The notes under the pieces are model-generated. The model worked only from the letters and a program-made list of their open reading frames with translations, was not told the origin of the DNA and made no database searches. Of a stretch of DNA of 64,000 nucleotides, positions 25,269 to 34,954 are shown piece by piece; position 1 is the first letter of the stretch, and each line of letters begins with the position of its first letter. The position numbers and the translations under genes are program-made. The DNA lies in contig CAWISP010000009.1 of assembly GCA_963838775.1 (NCBI GenBank), positions 62,001 through 126,000 on the forward strand, written 5' to 3'. Origin of the DNA: Chersky-840 sp963838775. Lineage in GTDB: Bacteria; Actinomycetota; Acidimicrobiia; Acidimicrobiales; UBA8190.

Positions 25269-26304
25269 TCACTCCCACAACTCGGGCTGGTCGGTGCCCC
25301 GCTCGAGTGGGAAGTAGCCGGGGAGCTCGTTCGAGGGCGTGTCGAGGTACACCTTGGCCTCGGGTGGCTGCGCGAACCGGCCGTGGCTCCAACGCACCTC
25401 CACGTGTCCCTGCACCGACCGCCGGCGCATGGTGGCCCGCTCGACATACGTGATGGACCAGTTCACCTGGGGCTGACCCGACGTGGCGGCGACAATGTCG
25501 AGGCCCACGAAGCGGTAGGCCTGGCGCCAGTCCCACGAGCTCGCCACGCGCAGGCGAAGCGACCGGCGGGGGTCGGCGCCGAGCAGGAAGTAGGCGGCGT
25601 TGCCCACGCGCAGCAGCCGCCACACGAGCTTCTCCGCCGCACCACCCCGGTCCACGTTGGCGAGCCATCGTTGCGCCGACGCCTCGCTCACCCGCGCGCA
25701 GAGCCGTCGATAGGCCTGGCGCGCGGCGGGAGGATACGACCGTCCGGGGAGGGCACGCCGGAGGCGCTGGCGGTCCTCGGAGGCGAGCGCGCCGAGGTCC
25801 TCGGGGAGATCGGTGAGCCCTGTGGCGCGCCGGCACGCGTCGTACAGGGCGCGTAGTTCGTCGGGGGCGACCACTTCGTACCAGTCGGTCTGCTCCCACG
25901 TGCCCGATGTGGCGAGCAGCCCGTCGAAGAGGCGGGCCGGAGATGGATTGGCGATGTTACGCGACAAGTACTTGCAACTGACGAGGTAGACGTGGTCGAT
26001 CCGGAGGTCGACCGGAGCCACCTCGTCACCGGGCGGACGACGACCGCCGGTCCACTCGATTAGCCGGGGGCGCCGTCCTCGCAGCGCGTCCTCGGCTTCG
26101 AGAAAAGCGCGTCCGTTGGCGAATGCGGTGGTGAATTCGCCGTCGAACCTTCCCGAGGCGTGCAGGGCATCGAGCTCCTCCCAGGTGGTGTTGGCGATGT
26201 CGAGCTGCTCAGGCCGGCGCGCCAGTGTGGATGGACAGGTCCCCGAGGCCGAGGGTGCCGAGCGCGGTGGCGAGCTCGGTGATCGTCGTGCGGTCATTTG
26301 GCAC
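25269..26304 (-). pseudogene. frameshifted partner of a DNA methyltransferase, possible PD-(D/E)XK nuclease
   Basis: The N-terminus is in one frame, from GTG 26304 (PNDRTTITELATALGTLGLG, then DLSIHT), and hits a stop after about 31 residues; the rest is in the next frame, starting at LARRPEQLDIANTTWEELDA near 26,220. One extra base near 26,215-26,230 explains the break. The body carries LRIDHVYLVSCKYLSRN, which looks like the D...(E/S)xK core of a restriction-type nuclease, although the usual Glu is a Ser here. It follows the methyltransferase remnant with an 11-base overlap, as a cognate restriction gene would. Whether the frameshift is biological or a sequencing error cannot be told from one sequence. 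Confidence 0.6.
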
Positions 26305-27640
26305 GGGGAGCGCGGCGCCGACTCTTGAGTTCTGTCACGGAATGTCCGGAGGCGCACTCGTCCATCGGAGAAAGCCCATCAGCTGCGAACCGACAAAGGC
26401 GATCGTGGCCTTCAGGCGATTCCATCTCGATGACGTCATATATGGCCCCGAAGCTCTCTCCCGGCGCCGCCGCCTCGCCGAGCGAGCGCCAGGCTCGTTC
26501 ACCTGCGCTCTTCGCGCGGTGGTGCATCCGTAGTGAGGAGAACTAGTGGGACGTCGGGCAAGACGGCGTGGAGCACGGCGGCCTTGCCGAGTGCCTTCCA
26601 AAGCGTGTCAGTCCGCTTGAGGCCCGTACTCGTGGTGGTGAACGCACCCGGGAATCGAAAAACCAAGTCTGACCGTTCGAATCGGTCGCTGGAAAGTTGC
26701 ACCTCCACTCCTGCAGCCACTGTGGCCGGGGATGATCTCGATAGAATCCGCAAACTCCGAGCGAGCTCTTGCGCCATTTCCGGGCGCGCATTCCCTCGCG
26801 TCGCGCCCGTGCTTGAAAATCCGCTATTTCAGAAGCTGGTTCGAACGTCGGAGGCTCATGGCCGCCTTCGATGAGCCCAGCGTCTCCCTGAGCACCAGCT
26901 CCTTGGCAACTCGCTGCTCTGCGATGCTGTACGTAGTTGACATCGGTGTCGTAACCGACGTACCGACGATCGTTAATGCACGCCGCCACAGCCGTCGTGC
27001 CCAGAGCCAAGGAATGGGTCGAGGATTAGGTCACCGTCGTAGGTGTACAGCTCTATGAGGCGCCGAGGCAACTCAACTGGAAATGGGGCTGGGTGTCCAA
27101 CCTTGGTGGCGCTCTCACTCGGAAGTTCCCACACGTCGGTCGTGGCTTCGATGAACTCGTCCTTGGTGAGCGAGATGGAAGCTCGACGATCAGGCCGACT
27201 ACCGACGATCGTGCCCGACTTCGCCCGGTCGAATCGTCCCTTGCTTGCGATGACGACTCGCTCGGTCACGTCACGAAGGACTGGGTTCGCTGGACTGCGG
27301 AACGAGCCCCATGCACACGAACTACTGGCGCCACGTGCCTTGCTGCCAGATGACTTCGCCCCGCAGCAGCAGTCCGAGGCGGTCCTGGAGGATGGTGATG
27401 ACGTCCGCTGACAGGGACCGGTATGGCTTGCGTCCCAAGGTTGGCGACGTTGACGGCGATGCGACCACCAGGCTCGAGTTTGCGCACGCATTCGGCGAAG
27501 ACCTCGGTGAGCATGTCCAGATAGTCAAGGTAGCTGGCGGGAATGTGACCCTCCCCGAGGGCTTCCTCGTATTCCTTGCCCGCGAAGTACGGCGGCGATG
27601 TAACCACTAGAGCAACCGAAGAGTCCTCGACTTCGACCAT
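26294..27640 (-). pseudogene. decayed site-specific DNA methyltransferase (several frameshifts)
   Basis: Pieces of one protein appear in successive frames. They run from MVEVEDSSVALVVTSPPYF (motif IV, TSPPY), to LGRKPYRSLSADVITILQDR, then WGSFRSPANPVLRDVTERVV and LILDPFLGSG (motif I), then GTTAVAACINDRRYVGYDTD, and last a C-terminal domain with FTTTSTGLKRTDTLWKALGK and YDVIEMESPEGHDRLCRFAA. The motif order IV then I is that of beta-class N4-cytosine/N6-adenine enzymes. At least six shifts are needed to join them, so no functional enzyme can be made. A probable start lies somewhat upstream of 27640, as the frame reads EGKIVKGDARR before it, but no start codon is evident. Confidence 0.75.
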
Positions 27641-27700
27641 CCGACGAGCGTCGCCCTTGACGATCTTGCCCTCTATCGCGGATGTTCTTACGTGTTGTCG

Positions 27701-27987
27701 TCAGACAAGACTGGGGGGTTGAACCGACTGTAGAAACTCACTCGCATCATGGCTCTCACGTCGTCCCACCCCAAAGGCTGAGGTGGATGTCGGCTGACGG
27801 CGACGGCTCACTGACTTGACTCTCCATGTACCAGTGCGGCAATCGGACACCTGATCATGCGCTGATTCATAGTACCGAGGTGTGACGAGCCACTGCGGAC
27901 CACGCGAAGTGAGTCGCTGAGCGCGCATAGAGACGACGAAACGCAGCCGTAGCGAATCAGCCGGCCAGCACGAATCGTGCTCTCGGA
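27701..27987. other. intergenic stretch
   Basis: About 290 bases between the methyltransferase remnant and the thiolase stop. Lower GC than the flanks; no gene, RNA or repeat was seen. Confidence 0.35.
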
Positions 27988-29172
27988 TCAGGCGATCGAA
28001 CGCACCACGAGGGCGTCGCCCTGACCACCACCACCGCACAGGCTCGCCGCCCCGAGGCCGCCGCCGCGCCGCCGCAGCTCGTACAGCATCGTCAACGCCA
28101 GGCGGGTACCGGACATGCCGATGGGGTGGCCCAGGGCGATGGCCCCGCCGTTGACGTTGGTGACCTCGTCGGTGATGCCGAGTTGGGTCATCGAGGCCAG
28201 GCCCACCACCGCGAAGGCCTCGTTGATCTCGAACAGGGCGACGTCCGAGGGCGTCTTCCCGATCTTGGCGAGGGCCTGGACCGTGGCGTTGGCCGGCTGG
28301 AGCAGCAGCGAGGCGTCGGGCCCCGCTACCTGTCCGTAGCTCAGGACCTCCCCGAGAGGCGTCACCCCGAGGGCCTCGGCCCGGGCTTTCGACGTCACCA
28401 CCACGGCCGCACCACCGTCGGAGATCTGGCTGGCGTTGCCGGCGGTGATGGTCCCCTCCTTGTCGAAGGCGGGCTTCAAGGCGCCGAGGGACTGCGCCGT
28501 GGTACCGGGGCGCACACCCTCGTCGGTATCGACGACGATCGGGTCGCCCTTGCGCTGGGGTACCGACACGGGGACGATCTCGTCGGCGAAGCGACCGTCT
28601 TTGATGGCGGTGGCGGCACGTTCGTGGCTGAGCGCGGCGAAGCCGTCCTGGGCGTCACGGGAGATCCTGGCGGCCCGGTTGTACTGCTCGGTCCCGAGTC
28701 CCATGGCGCAGTGGTCGAACTGGCAGTAGAGGCCGTCGTACATCATGGAGTCGACGAGCGTCGCGTCGCCGGCCCGGTAGCCCGCCCGGGCGCCGGGGAG
28801 CAGGTACGGGGCCTGGGTCATCGACTCCATGCCCCCGGCCACCACCACGTCCGCCTCGCCCGCGGCGATGAGCATGTCGGCCAGGTAGATGCTGTTGAGC
28901 CCCGACAAGCACACCTTGTTGATGGTGGTGGCGGGGACCGACATGGGGATCCCTCCCTTGGTGGCGGCCTGGCGGGCCGTGATCTGGCCCTGCCCGGCCA
29001 GGAGCACCTGGCCCATGAAGACGTAGTCGACGTCCTCGGCGGACACCCCCGCCCGTTCGAGGGCCGCCGCGATGGCCAGTCCACCGAGGTCCATGGCGCT
29101 GAACCCGGCCAGGGCACCCGACAGCTTGCCGATGGGGGTACGGGCCCCCGCGAGGATGACGGAACCGGGCAT
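27988..29172 (-). CDS. acetyl-CoA C-acetyltransferase (thiolase)
   Basis: 394 residues, normal length for a biosynthetic thiolase. The acyl-accepting Cys88 is in TTINKVCLSGLNSIYLAD; NEAFAVV, NGGAIALGHPIGMSG and ASLCGGGGQGDA supply the other catalytic His and Cys. It condenses two acetyl-CoA to acetoacetyl-CoA. Divergent from the crotonyl-CoA carboxylase/reductase gene, with 3-hydroxybutyryl-CoA dehydrogenase nearby, it probably provides the first step of the ethylmalonyl-CoA route or of polyhydroxybutyrate synthesis. Confidence 0.93.
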   Translation of the reverse strand: MPGSVILAGARTPIGKLSGALAGFSAMDLGGLAIAAALERAGVSAEDVDYVFMGQVLLAGQGQITARQAATKGGIPMSVPATTINKVCLSGLNSIYLADMLIAAGEADVVVAGGMESMTQAPYLLPGARAGYRAGDATLVDSMMYDGLYCQFDHCAMGLGTEQYNRAARISRDAQDGFAALSHERAATAIKDGRFADEIVPVSVPQRKGDPIVVDTDEGVRPGTTAQSLGALKPAFDKEGTITAGNASQISDGGAAVVVTSKARAEALGVTPLGEVLSYGQVAGPDASLLLQPANATVQALAKIGKTPSDVALFEINEAFAVVGLASMTQLGITDEVTNVNGGAIALGHPIGMSGTRLALTMLYELRRRGGGLGAASLCGGGGQGDALVVRSIA

Positions 29173-29325
29173 GGACGTGACCTCCGATTGGACCGTGTCA
29201 GCCGGATGGGGCCGGACGGTGGGCGGAGACGCATTCTACGGGAGGAACAAGGTCCTCCGCCGAGTCGAAGGGGGTAGCCGCGGAGCCCGGGAACCGGCCC
29301 GGGGAGGCGGGTAGGGTGCGTGCCC

Positions 29326-30666
29326 ATGCAGGCAATCCTTGATGCCATTGTGGCGGGAGCGACCGGCGAGGAGCTGGCCGGGATCCCGCTGCCCGCGTCC
29401 TACCGTGCCGCCCACGTCCGGCGCGACGAGGTCGAGATGTTCGCCGGGGTGGACTCCGACGACAAGGATCCCCGCAAGTCCCTCCACGTCTCCGAGGTCC
29501 CGGTCCCGGAATTGGCGCCCGACGAGGCCTACGTGGCGGTCATGGCGTCCTCCATCAACTTCAACACCGTGTGGACCTCGATCTTCGAGCCCCTCCCCAC
29601 CTTCGGGTTCTTGGACCGCCTGGGCAAGGAGAGCGCCTGGGGGGCGCGCCACGCCCTCGACTATCACGTGGTGGGATCCGACGCCTCGGGCGTCGTGCTC
29701 CGGGTCGGCTCCGCGGTGCGGAACTGGCGGCCGGGTGACAAGGTCGCGGTGCACTGCAACTACGTCGACGACCAGGACCCCTCGGCCCACGACGACTCCA
29801 TGCTGGCCGCCAATCAGCGCATCTGGGGCTTCGAGTCCAACTTCGGAGGACTGGCGGACCTGGCGGTGGTGAAGGCAAACCAGCTCATGCCCAAGGCGCG
29901 CCACCTGAGTTGGGAGGAGGCCGCCATCAACGCGTTGTGCAACTCGACGGCCTACCGGATGCTCGTGTCGCACAACGGGGCGACCATGAAGCAGGGCGAC
30001 CGCGTGCTCGTATGGGGCGGCAGCGGCGGACTCGGGAGCTACGCCGTCCAGCACGTCATGAACGGGGGAGGCACCCCGGTGGCGGTGGTGTCGTCGCCGG
30101 ACAAGGTGGACCTCCTCCACCAGTTGGGTGTCGAGGCGGTGATCGACCGGGCCGCCGCCGGCTACCGGTTCTGGAGGGACGAGCACACCCAGGACGAGTC
30201 CGAGTGGCGCCGCTTCGGCAAGGACGTGCGGGCGCTGGTGGGGGCGGAACCCGACATCGTGTTCGAGCATCCCGGTCGTCAGACCATGGGGGCATCGGTG
30301 TTCGTATGCAAGCGGGCGGGGACGATCGTCACGTGCGCAGCCACATCGGGCTACATGATCGAGTACGACAACCGCCACCTGTGGATGAAGCTCAAGACCA
30401 TCAAAGGCTCGCATTTCGCCAACTACCGCGAGGCCTGGGATGCCAACCAGCTTGTGTGCGACGGCAAGGTGGTCCCCCCGCTCTCCGCGCTCTACCCCCT
30501 CGACGACGTCGGGGACGCCGCGTACCAGGTGCACCACAATCTCCATGAGGGGAAGATCGGGGTGCTGTGCCTGGCCCCCGAGGAAGGTCTCGGCATCGAG
30601 GATCCCGAGCTGCGGGCCCGGGTCGGCGAGGACCGGATCACCCTGTTCCGGAGGCGCGGGGCATGA
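29326..30666 (+). CDS. ccr: crotonyl-CoA carboxylase/reductase
   Basis: 446 residues from ATG 29326 (a GTG lies two codons upstream). It is an MDR-type reductase with the special features of Ccr: long N-terminal region, YVAVMASSINFNTVWTSIFE, LDYHVVGSDASGVV, NADPH-binding GGSGGLGSYAVQH, and the C-terminal FVCKRAGTIVTCAATSGYMI and LKTIKGSHFANYREAW blocks characteristic of Ccr. The enzyme reduces crotonyl-CoA with NADPH and fixes CO2, giving ethylmalonyl-CoA. It is the key enzyme of the ethylmalonyl-CoA pathway, and also feeds ethylmalonyl units to polyketides. The epimerase gene overlaps its stop. Confidence 0.95.
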   Translation: MQAILDAIVAGATGEELAGIPLPASYRAAHVRRDEVEMFAGVDSDDKDPRKSLHVSEVPVPELAPDEAYVAVMASSINFNTVWTSIFEPLPTFGFLDRLGKESAWGARHALDYHVVGSDASGVVLRVGSAVRNWRPGDKVAVHCNYVDDQDPSAHDDSMLAANQRIWGFESNFGGLADLAVVKANQLMPKARHLSWEEAAINALCNSTAYRMLVSHNGATMKQGDRVLVWGGSGGLGSYAVQHVMNGGGTPVAVVSSPDKVDLLHQLGVEAVIDRAAAGYRFWRDEHTQDESEWRRFGKDVRALVGAEPDIVFEHPGRQTMGASVFVCKRAGTIVTCAATSGYMIEYDNRHLWMKLKTIKGSHFANYREAWDANQLVCDGKVVPPLSALYPLDDVGDAAYQVHHNLHEGKIGVLCLAPEEGLGIEDPELRARVGEDRITLFRRRGA

Positions 30667-31103
30667 CCGCCGGCGCCGGACCCGTCGGGGCACGCCCCCT
30701 GCTCACCGAGATCGACCACGTCGGGATCGCCGTGCGCGACCTCGACGCCGCCATCGGGTATTACCGCGACATCTTCGGGGCCACCGTGAGCCACCGCGAG
30801 CACATCGACCTCGACGGGGTGGAGGAGGCGCTCATCGCCGTGGCCGACTCCTACATCCAGCTCCTGTGTCCGACGCGGCCGGACTCCCCGGTCGCTCGGT
30901 TCCTCGAGCGGCGGGGCGAGGGGCTGCACCACGTCGGCTACCGCGTCGAGGACTGCGCCGTCGCACTCGCCGCGGTTCGTCACGGGGGCGGGACACTCAT
31001 CGACGACGCGCCGAGGCTGGGCTCACGCGGGACGACGGTGGCCTTCGTCCACCCCAAGGGTGCCTACGGCACCCTTATCGAGCTCGTCGAGGAGCCTTCC
31101 TGA
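30663..31103 (+). CDS. ethylmalonyl-CoA/methylmalonyl-CoA epimerase
   Basis: 146 residues from the ATG that shares ATGA with the ccr stop codon. It is a vicinal-oxygen-chelate protein: EIDHVGIAVRDLDAAIGYYR (His ligand), DSYIQLLCP (Gln), GLHHVGYRVEDC (His) and AYGTLIELVEE (Glu). The family interconverts the 2R and 2S forms of methylmalonyl-CoA and also of ethylmalonyl-CoA. The coupling with ccr suggests ethylmalonyl-CoA as a main substrate, since Ccr makes the 2S form and the mutase needs 2R. Confidence 0.92.
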   Translation: MTAGAGPVGARPLLTEIDHVGIAVRDLDAAIGYYRDIFGATVSHREHIDLDGVEEALIAVADSYIQLLCPTRPDSPVARFLERRGEGLHHVGYRVEDCAVALAAVRHGGGTLIDDAPRLGSRGTTVAFVHPKGAYGTLIELVEEPS

Positions 31104-31124
31104 CCGAGCCGCCGCCGACGGGGC

Positions 31125-32312
31125 TCAGGTGCCGAATCGCACCACGGTGCCGGGATTGGCCGTCGTCCCCCACAGCGTACCGTCGTCGATGACCAGCTGA
31201 CGGATCACCCCCGGCACCGCGACGGGCATCCCCGTCTGCTGTCCGGTGGTGGGTTCCAGCGCGACCACGACGCCCTGTTGCCCGTCGGCCACCCACAAGC
31301 GGTTGTGCCACAACGCCACCATCTCGGGATTGGCCGGAACCCCTCCCCCGGCACCCCCCACGGCGTAGGTGGCGGTGACGTGCATCGACACGGGTTCGAC
31401 GCGTGACACCGATCCGGACTTCACGTTGGCCACCCACACCGACCCGTCGCCCACGGCGACGCCGAAGGGGCCCTGCCCGACCTCGACGGTGCGCCACTGC
31501 AACGAGCCGTTGACGGGTCGGGCGTCGACGCGGGTGAGCGAGTCGGTCTGGCCGCTCACCCACACGCCGTCGGGGCCGATGGTGAGGCGCACGGCCCCGT
31601 CGGGCAGTGTCGCCGTCGCCACCACGTTGCGGGTGCGGGGATCGATGAGGCTCACGCTCCCTGCCACCAGGCTCGCCACCCAGACCCCGCCGTCGCCCGC
31701 GGCCAGCGACACCGGCCCTTCGGCCACCGGGATGGGGGAGCCGACCACGCTCGCCGTCTTCGGGTTGATCTCCCACACCACGCTCCCGGAAATGTCGGCC
31801 ACCCAGATCCGACCGAAGCCCGAGACCACCGAGATCGGCCTCCCCCCGAGCGCCAGGGGATGCCCGATGGTGGTCCCCGTGGCCGCATTGAAGTGCCGGA
31901 GCGTCGCGGCGTGGTCGTCGACGAGCCAACCCCCCGTCGAGTCGAATGTCACCGACGCCGCCTCGCTGTGTACCACTACCTGCGCGACGGCCGGGGGCGG
32001 GCCGTTCGCTCCGGCCGACGAGGGCGACGTGAGGACGTGGACCGACGTCGCGATCCCGATGACGAGTGCCAGGCCGAGGGTGAGCACGACACCGCGGCCG
32101 CGTCGCGACAGCTTCATGTGGGACGGTGGTCGTGGGCCGGGCACCCGGGGTCTGCCGAGTCCCGGCCCCTCGTCCTCGAGCGTTCGGAGCGTGTCCTGGG
32201 GCGAGCGGGCCCGCGCCGGTGGGCGCTTGTCCGGGAGTGGGGACGTGTCGGGTGCCGGTCGATCGGCTCTTTGGGGCTGGCGTTGGAGCTGATTCCCCGT
32301 CGGGGTCACCAC
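31125..32312 (-). CDS. membrane-anchored beta-propeller protein
   Basis: 395 residues from GTG 32312, or about 330 from ATG 32117. A Pro/Arg-rich cytoplasmic start is followed by one membrane helix GVVLTLGLALVIGIATSVHV and then repeated blades: GRIWVADISGSVVWEINPKT, GGVWVASLVAGSVSLIDPRT, DGVWVSGQTDSLTRVDARPV, GSVWVANVKSGSVSRVEPVS, NRLWVADGQQGVVVALEPTT. This is the YVTN/virginiamycin-lyase-like propeller, here probably outside the membrane. No catalytic residue is evident; a binding or sensing role is as likely as an enzymatic one. It is convergent with the epimerase gene and divergent from pccB. Confidence 0.7.
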   Translation of the reverse strand: MVTPTGNQLQRQPQRADRPAPDTSPLPDKRPPARARSPQDTLRTLEDEGPGLGRPRVPGPRPPSHMKLSRRGRGVVLTLGLALVIGIATSVHVLTSPSSAGANGPPPAVAQVVVHSEAASVTFDSTGGWLVDDHAATLRHFNAATGTTIGHPLALGGRPISVVSGFGRIWVADISGSVVWEINPKTASVVGSPIPVAEGPVSLAAGDGGVWVASLVAGSVSLIDPRTRNVVATATLPDGAVRLTIGPDGVWVSGQTDSLTRVDARPVNGSLQWRTVEVGQGPFGVAVGDGSVWVANVKSGSVSRVEPVSMHVTATYAVGGAGGGVPANPEMVALWHNRLWVADGQQGVVVALEPTTGQQTGMPVAVPGVIRQLVIDDGTLWGTTANPGTVVRFGT

Positions 32313-32426
32313 TCCATCCTGGTCTCGCCGCGTGCCGCGCGGGGTGATCGTCGCGTTCCGTCGCCCGCGTCGACGGCTCGGCGCGACGTGTCACCCGCCG
32401 ACGGACCTCAGATAGCCTCGGGTCCC

Positions 32427-33983
32427 ATGGACCACCCCATGACACAGCGGCTGGCCGAGCTCAAGGCCCGCAAGGAGGAGGCCCTGCACGCGGGATCGCC
32501 CCACGCCGTGGAGCGTCAGCACGCCAAGGGGAAGATGACCGCCCGCGAGCGGATCGAGCACCTCCTCGACGAGGGATCCTTCCAGGAGCTCGACATGCTG
32601 GCCCGGCACCGGGCCCACGGCATGGGCCTCGAGGAGAAGCGCCCGTACACCGACGGCGTCATCACGGGCTTCGGCACGATCGACGGCCGGCGGGTGTGCG
32701 TGTTCAGTCAGGACTTCACGGTCTTCGGGGGCGCCCTCGGAGAGGTGTTCGCCGAGAAGATCCATAAGGTCATGGACCTCGCCGAGTCCATCGGCGTGCC
32801 CATGATCGGGCTCAACGACGGCGCGGGCGCCCGCATCCAAGAAGGCGTCGTGTCGCTGCACTCCTACGGCGGGATCTTCCATCGCAACGTCCGCGCCTCG
32901 GGGGTCATTCCGCAGATCAGCGTGATCATGGGCCCGTGTGCGGGGGGCGCGGTGTACTCACCCGCCATGACCGACTTCATCTTCATGGTCAACCAGTCGA
33001 GCCACATGTTCATCACCGGGCCCGATGTGGTGAAGACCGTGACGGGGGAAGACGTCACCCTCGAGGAGCTCGGCGGGGCCATGAGCCACGCCACCAAGTC
33101 GGGCGTGGCTACATTCGTCGCTCCCGACGAGAAGACGTGCCTGGACGAGGTGCGGTATCTCCTCTCCTTCCTCCCGTCGAACAACCTCGAGGAACCACCC
33201 CTCGTCGACACCGACGACGATCCGGACCGGGGCACGCCCGAGCTCGTCGACCTGATGCCCAACCTTCCCACCCAGCCCTACGACATGAAGCGCGTCATCA
33301 CCTCGGTCGTCGACGAAGGTGACTACTTCGAGGTCCATCCCCATTGGGCCATGAACATCACGTGCGGCTTCGCCCGTATCGACCGGCGAGTGGTGGGGAT
33401 CGTGGGCAACCAGCCCGCCGTCCTCGCCGGTGTGCTCGACATCGACTCGTCGGAGAAGGCGGCCCGCTTCGTACGCACGTGCGACGCCTTCAACATCCCG
33501 TTGGTGACCTTCGTCGACGTACCGGGTTTCATGCCGGGGACCGACCAGGAGTACGGGGGCATCATCCGCCACGGCGCCAAGTTGCTCTACGCGTACTGCG
33601 AGGCGACCGTCCCGCGCATCCAGGTCATCACCCGCAAGGCCTACGGGGGTGCCTACGTCGTCATGAACTCCAAGTCGATCGGTGCTGATCTCGCCTTCGC
33701 GTGGCCGTCGGCGGAGCTGGCGGTCATGGGGCCCCAGGGAGCGGTCGAGATCGTCTACCGGCGCGAGCTCGCCGAGGCCGCCGATCCCGGGGCGCGACGG
33801 GCGGAGCTGGTCGAGGAGTACACCGAGCGCTACGCCAACCCTTATGTGGCGGCCGAACGCGGCTACGTCGACGACGTCATCGACCCCACCGAGACCCGGC
33901 GGGTCCTCGTGCGTAGCCTGCGGCTGCTGGCATCGAAGCGCGAGGAGCTTCCCCGCCGCAAGCACGGGAACGTGCCTTTGTGA
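32427..33983 (+). CDS. pccB: acyl-CoA carboxylase beta subunit (propionyl-CoA carboxylase)
   Basis: 518 residues from ATG 32427. Carboxyltransferase domain with ARERIEHLLDEGSFQELDML, VFSQDFTVFGGALGEVFAEK, oxyanion-hole glycines in GLNDGAGARIQEGV and in RKAYGGAYVVMNSKSIGADL. It transfers CO2 from carboxybiotin to propionyl-CoA (or acetyl/butyryl-CoA). The biotin-carrying alpha subunit is not in the window. The epsilon subunit follows with a GTGA overlap. In the ethylmalonyl-CoA pathway, propionyl-CoA released downstream is carboxylated to methylmalonyl-CoA by this enzyme. Confidence 0.93.
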   Translation: MDHPMTQRLAELKARKEEALHAGSPHAVERQHAKGKMTARERIEHLLDEGSFQELDMLARHRAHGMGLEEKRPYTDGVITGFGTIDGRRVCVFSQDFTVFGGALGEVFAEKIHKVMDLAESIGVPMIGLNDGAGARIQEGVVSLHSYGGIFHRNVRASGVIPQISVIMGPCAGGAVYSPAMTDFIFMVNQSSHMFITGPDVVKTVTGEDVTLEELGGAMSHATKSGVATFVAPDEKTCLDEVRYLLSFLPSNNLEEPPLVDTDDDPDRGTPELVDLMPNLPTQPYDMKRVITSVVDEGDYFEVHPHWAMNITCGFARIDRRVVGIVGNQPAVLAGVLDIDSSEKAARFVRTCDAFNIPLVTFVDVPGFMPGTDQEYGGIIRHGAKLLYAYCEATVPRIQVITRKAYGGAYVVMNSKSIGADLAFAWPSAELAVMGPQGAVEIVYRRELAEAADPGARRAELVEEYTERYANPYVAAERGYVDDVIDPTETRRVLVRSLRLLASKREELPRRKHGNVPL

Positions 33984-34207
33984 GCGAGGCCACCAAGGCC
34001 GGGGGGCCGGTTGTCGTCTCGGTGCGCCCCGAGCCCGAGCCCGCCGTGCTGGCCGCCATCGTCGCCGCCGTCGAAGAAGCCTGGCCCCGCCCCCGTCCCG
34101 GTGATGACGACGCCGCCGGCTCGGAACACTCCGCCTGGCGCTTCAGCGGTCGGTGGTGGACACAGCCCGCGGCGTCGCGCCGCCAACGGCCTCGATCGGG
34201 TCGCTGA
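33980..34207 (+). CDS. acyl-CoA carboxylase epsilon subunit
   Basis: 75 residues from the GTG that overlaps the pccB stop. The pattern VVSVRPEPEPAVLAAIVAAV followed by a polar linker and SAWRFSGRWW is that of the small epsilon subunits of actinobacterial acyl-CoA carboxylases, which hold the alpha/beta complex together and affect substrate choice. The last 65 bases overlap, in antisense, the 3' end of the HTH regulator gene at 34143-34946. Confidence 0.8.
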   Translation: MSEATKAGGPVVVSVRPEPEPAVLAAIVAAVEEAWPRPRPGDDDAAGSEHSAWRFSGRWWTQPAASRRQRPRSGR

Positions 34208-34946
34208 GTCGCACGCAGCAGCGCTGGTCGTCGGGATCGAGCCTGGCCTCGAGCCCGGTTCGCTCGAGGCCCTCGAGCAGCCCTTCCAAGAGTTCGAGGT
34301 TCATCCCGCACACCAGATCGGTGTAATCCTGGGCGAGCGAGTGGAACGGGCAGTTCACGAGGGTGACCCCTCCGGGCTCGCATCGGGGCTCATAGCCGCA
34401 TTCTTCGAGGACCTGCACGGCCGCGTCGCGCAGGGCTCCATGCCCACGGCGCGGCCCGGCGCGTCGGCGCGCGGTTTCACCGAGGGATCGACCGGCGGTG
34501 CGCGCCGTGCGAGCCAGGGTCACCGTCACCGGCACCCCGCTCTGCGCCGCGTCGGTGACGGCCTGGGCGAACAGACGCCCGGCGAACTCGTAACGGCGCA
34601 GTGGCAGAGACACTGAGAACTCGCGCCGCGATCTGCGGTAGACCTTGGCGGGTCGGCCCGCTCCGGGCCCGGTGCGCTCAGGTGGACGGCGGTACCCGAA
34701 GTCGAGCAGGCCATCGTCGACGAGCTTGTCGAGGTGGAATTTGGCGACATGCCGGGCAACGCCCGCACCCGCTGCCGCCTGGTCGCGGCTTACCGGCTCG
34801 GTTTGCGAAACGACGAAGCCGTACAGGGCGCGTCGTGCCGGTTCGGCCAGCGCCGCAACGGCGTTGACCCCGGCGTCGAGATCGGGGCTCGTCGCCGAGC
34901 GACCCATTGCAGCCTGACCGATCGTCTTGGGACCCATCGCTGGCAT
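34143..34946 (-). CDS. HTH transcriptional regulator, probably of folE and the reductase
   Basis: 267 residues from ATG 34946, chosen because AAGGAGC lies five bases upstream; the frame to 35072 would run into folE. A winged helix occupies about residues 30-100 (ALAEPARRALYGFVVSQTEP, AGVARHVAKFHLDKLVDDGL). The C-terminal half reads EECGYEPRCEPGGVTLVNCP, FHSLAQDYTDLVCGMNLELL, with several cysteines and a histidine that could bind metal or a redox cofactor, as in the DeoR/ArsR-like regulators with a C-terminal ligand domain. Divergent from folE with 91 bases between them, so it probably controls both. Confidence 0.78.
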   Translation of the reverse strand: MPAMGPKTIGQAAMGRSATSPDLDAGVNAVAALAEPARRALYGFVVSQTEPVSRDQAAAGAGVARHVAKFHLDKLVDDGLLDFGYRRPPERTGPGAGRPAKVYRRSRREFSVSLPLRRYEFAGRLFAQAVTDAAQSGVPVTVTLARTARTAGRSLGETARRRAGPRRGHGALRDAAVQVLEECGYEPRCEPGGVTLVNCPFHSLAQDYTDLVCGMNLELLEGLLEGLERTGLEARLDPDDQRCCVRLSDPIEAVGGATPRAVSTTDR

Positions 34947-34954
34947 GGGCGCTC

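Noticed and set aside
28126..29277. Long plus-strand frame opposite the thiolase gene
   Set aside because: Gly/Arg/His-rich mirror frame with no motif; thiolase motifs are complete on the other strand.
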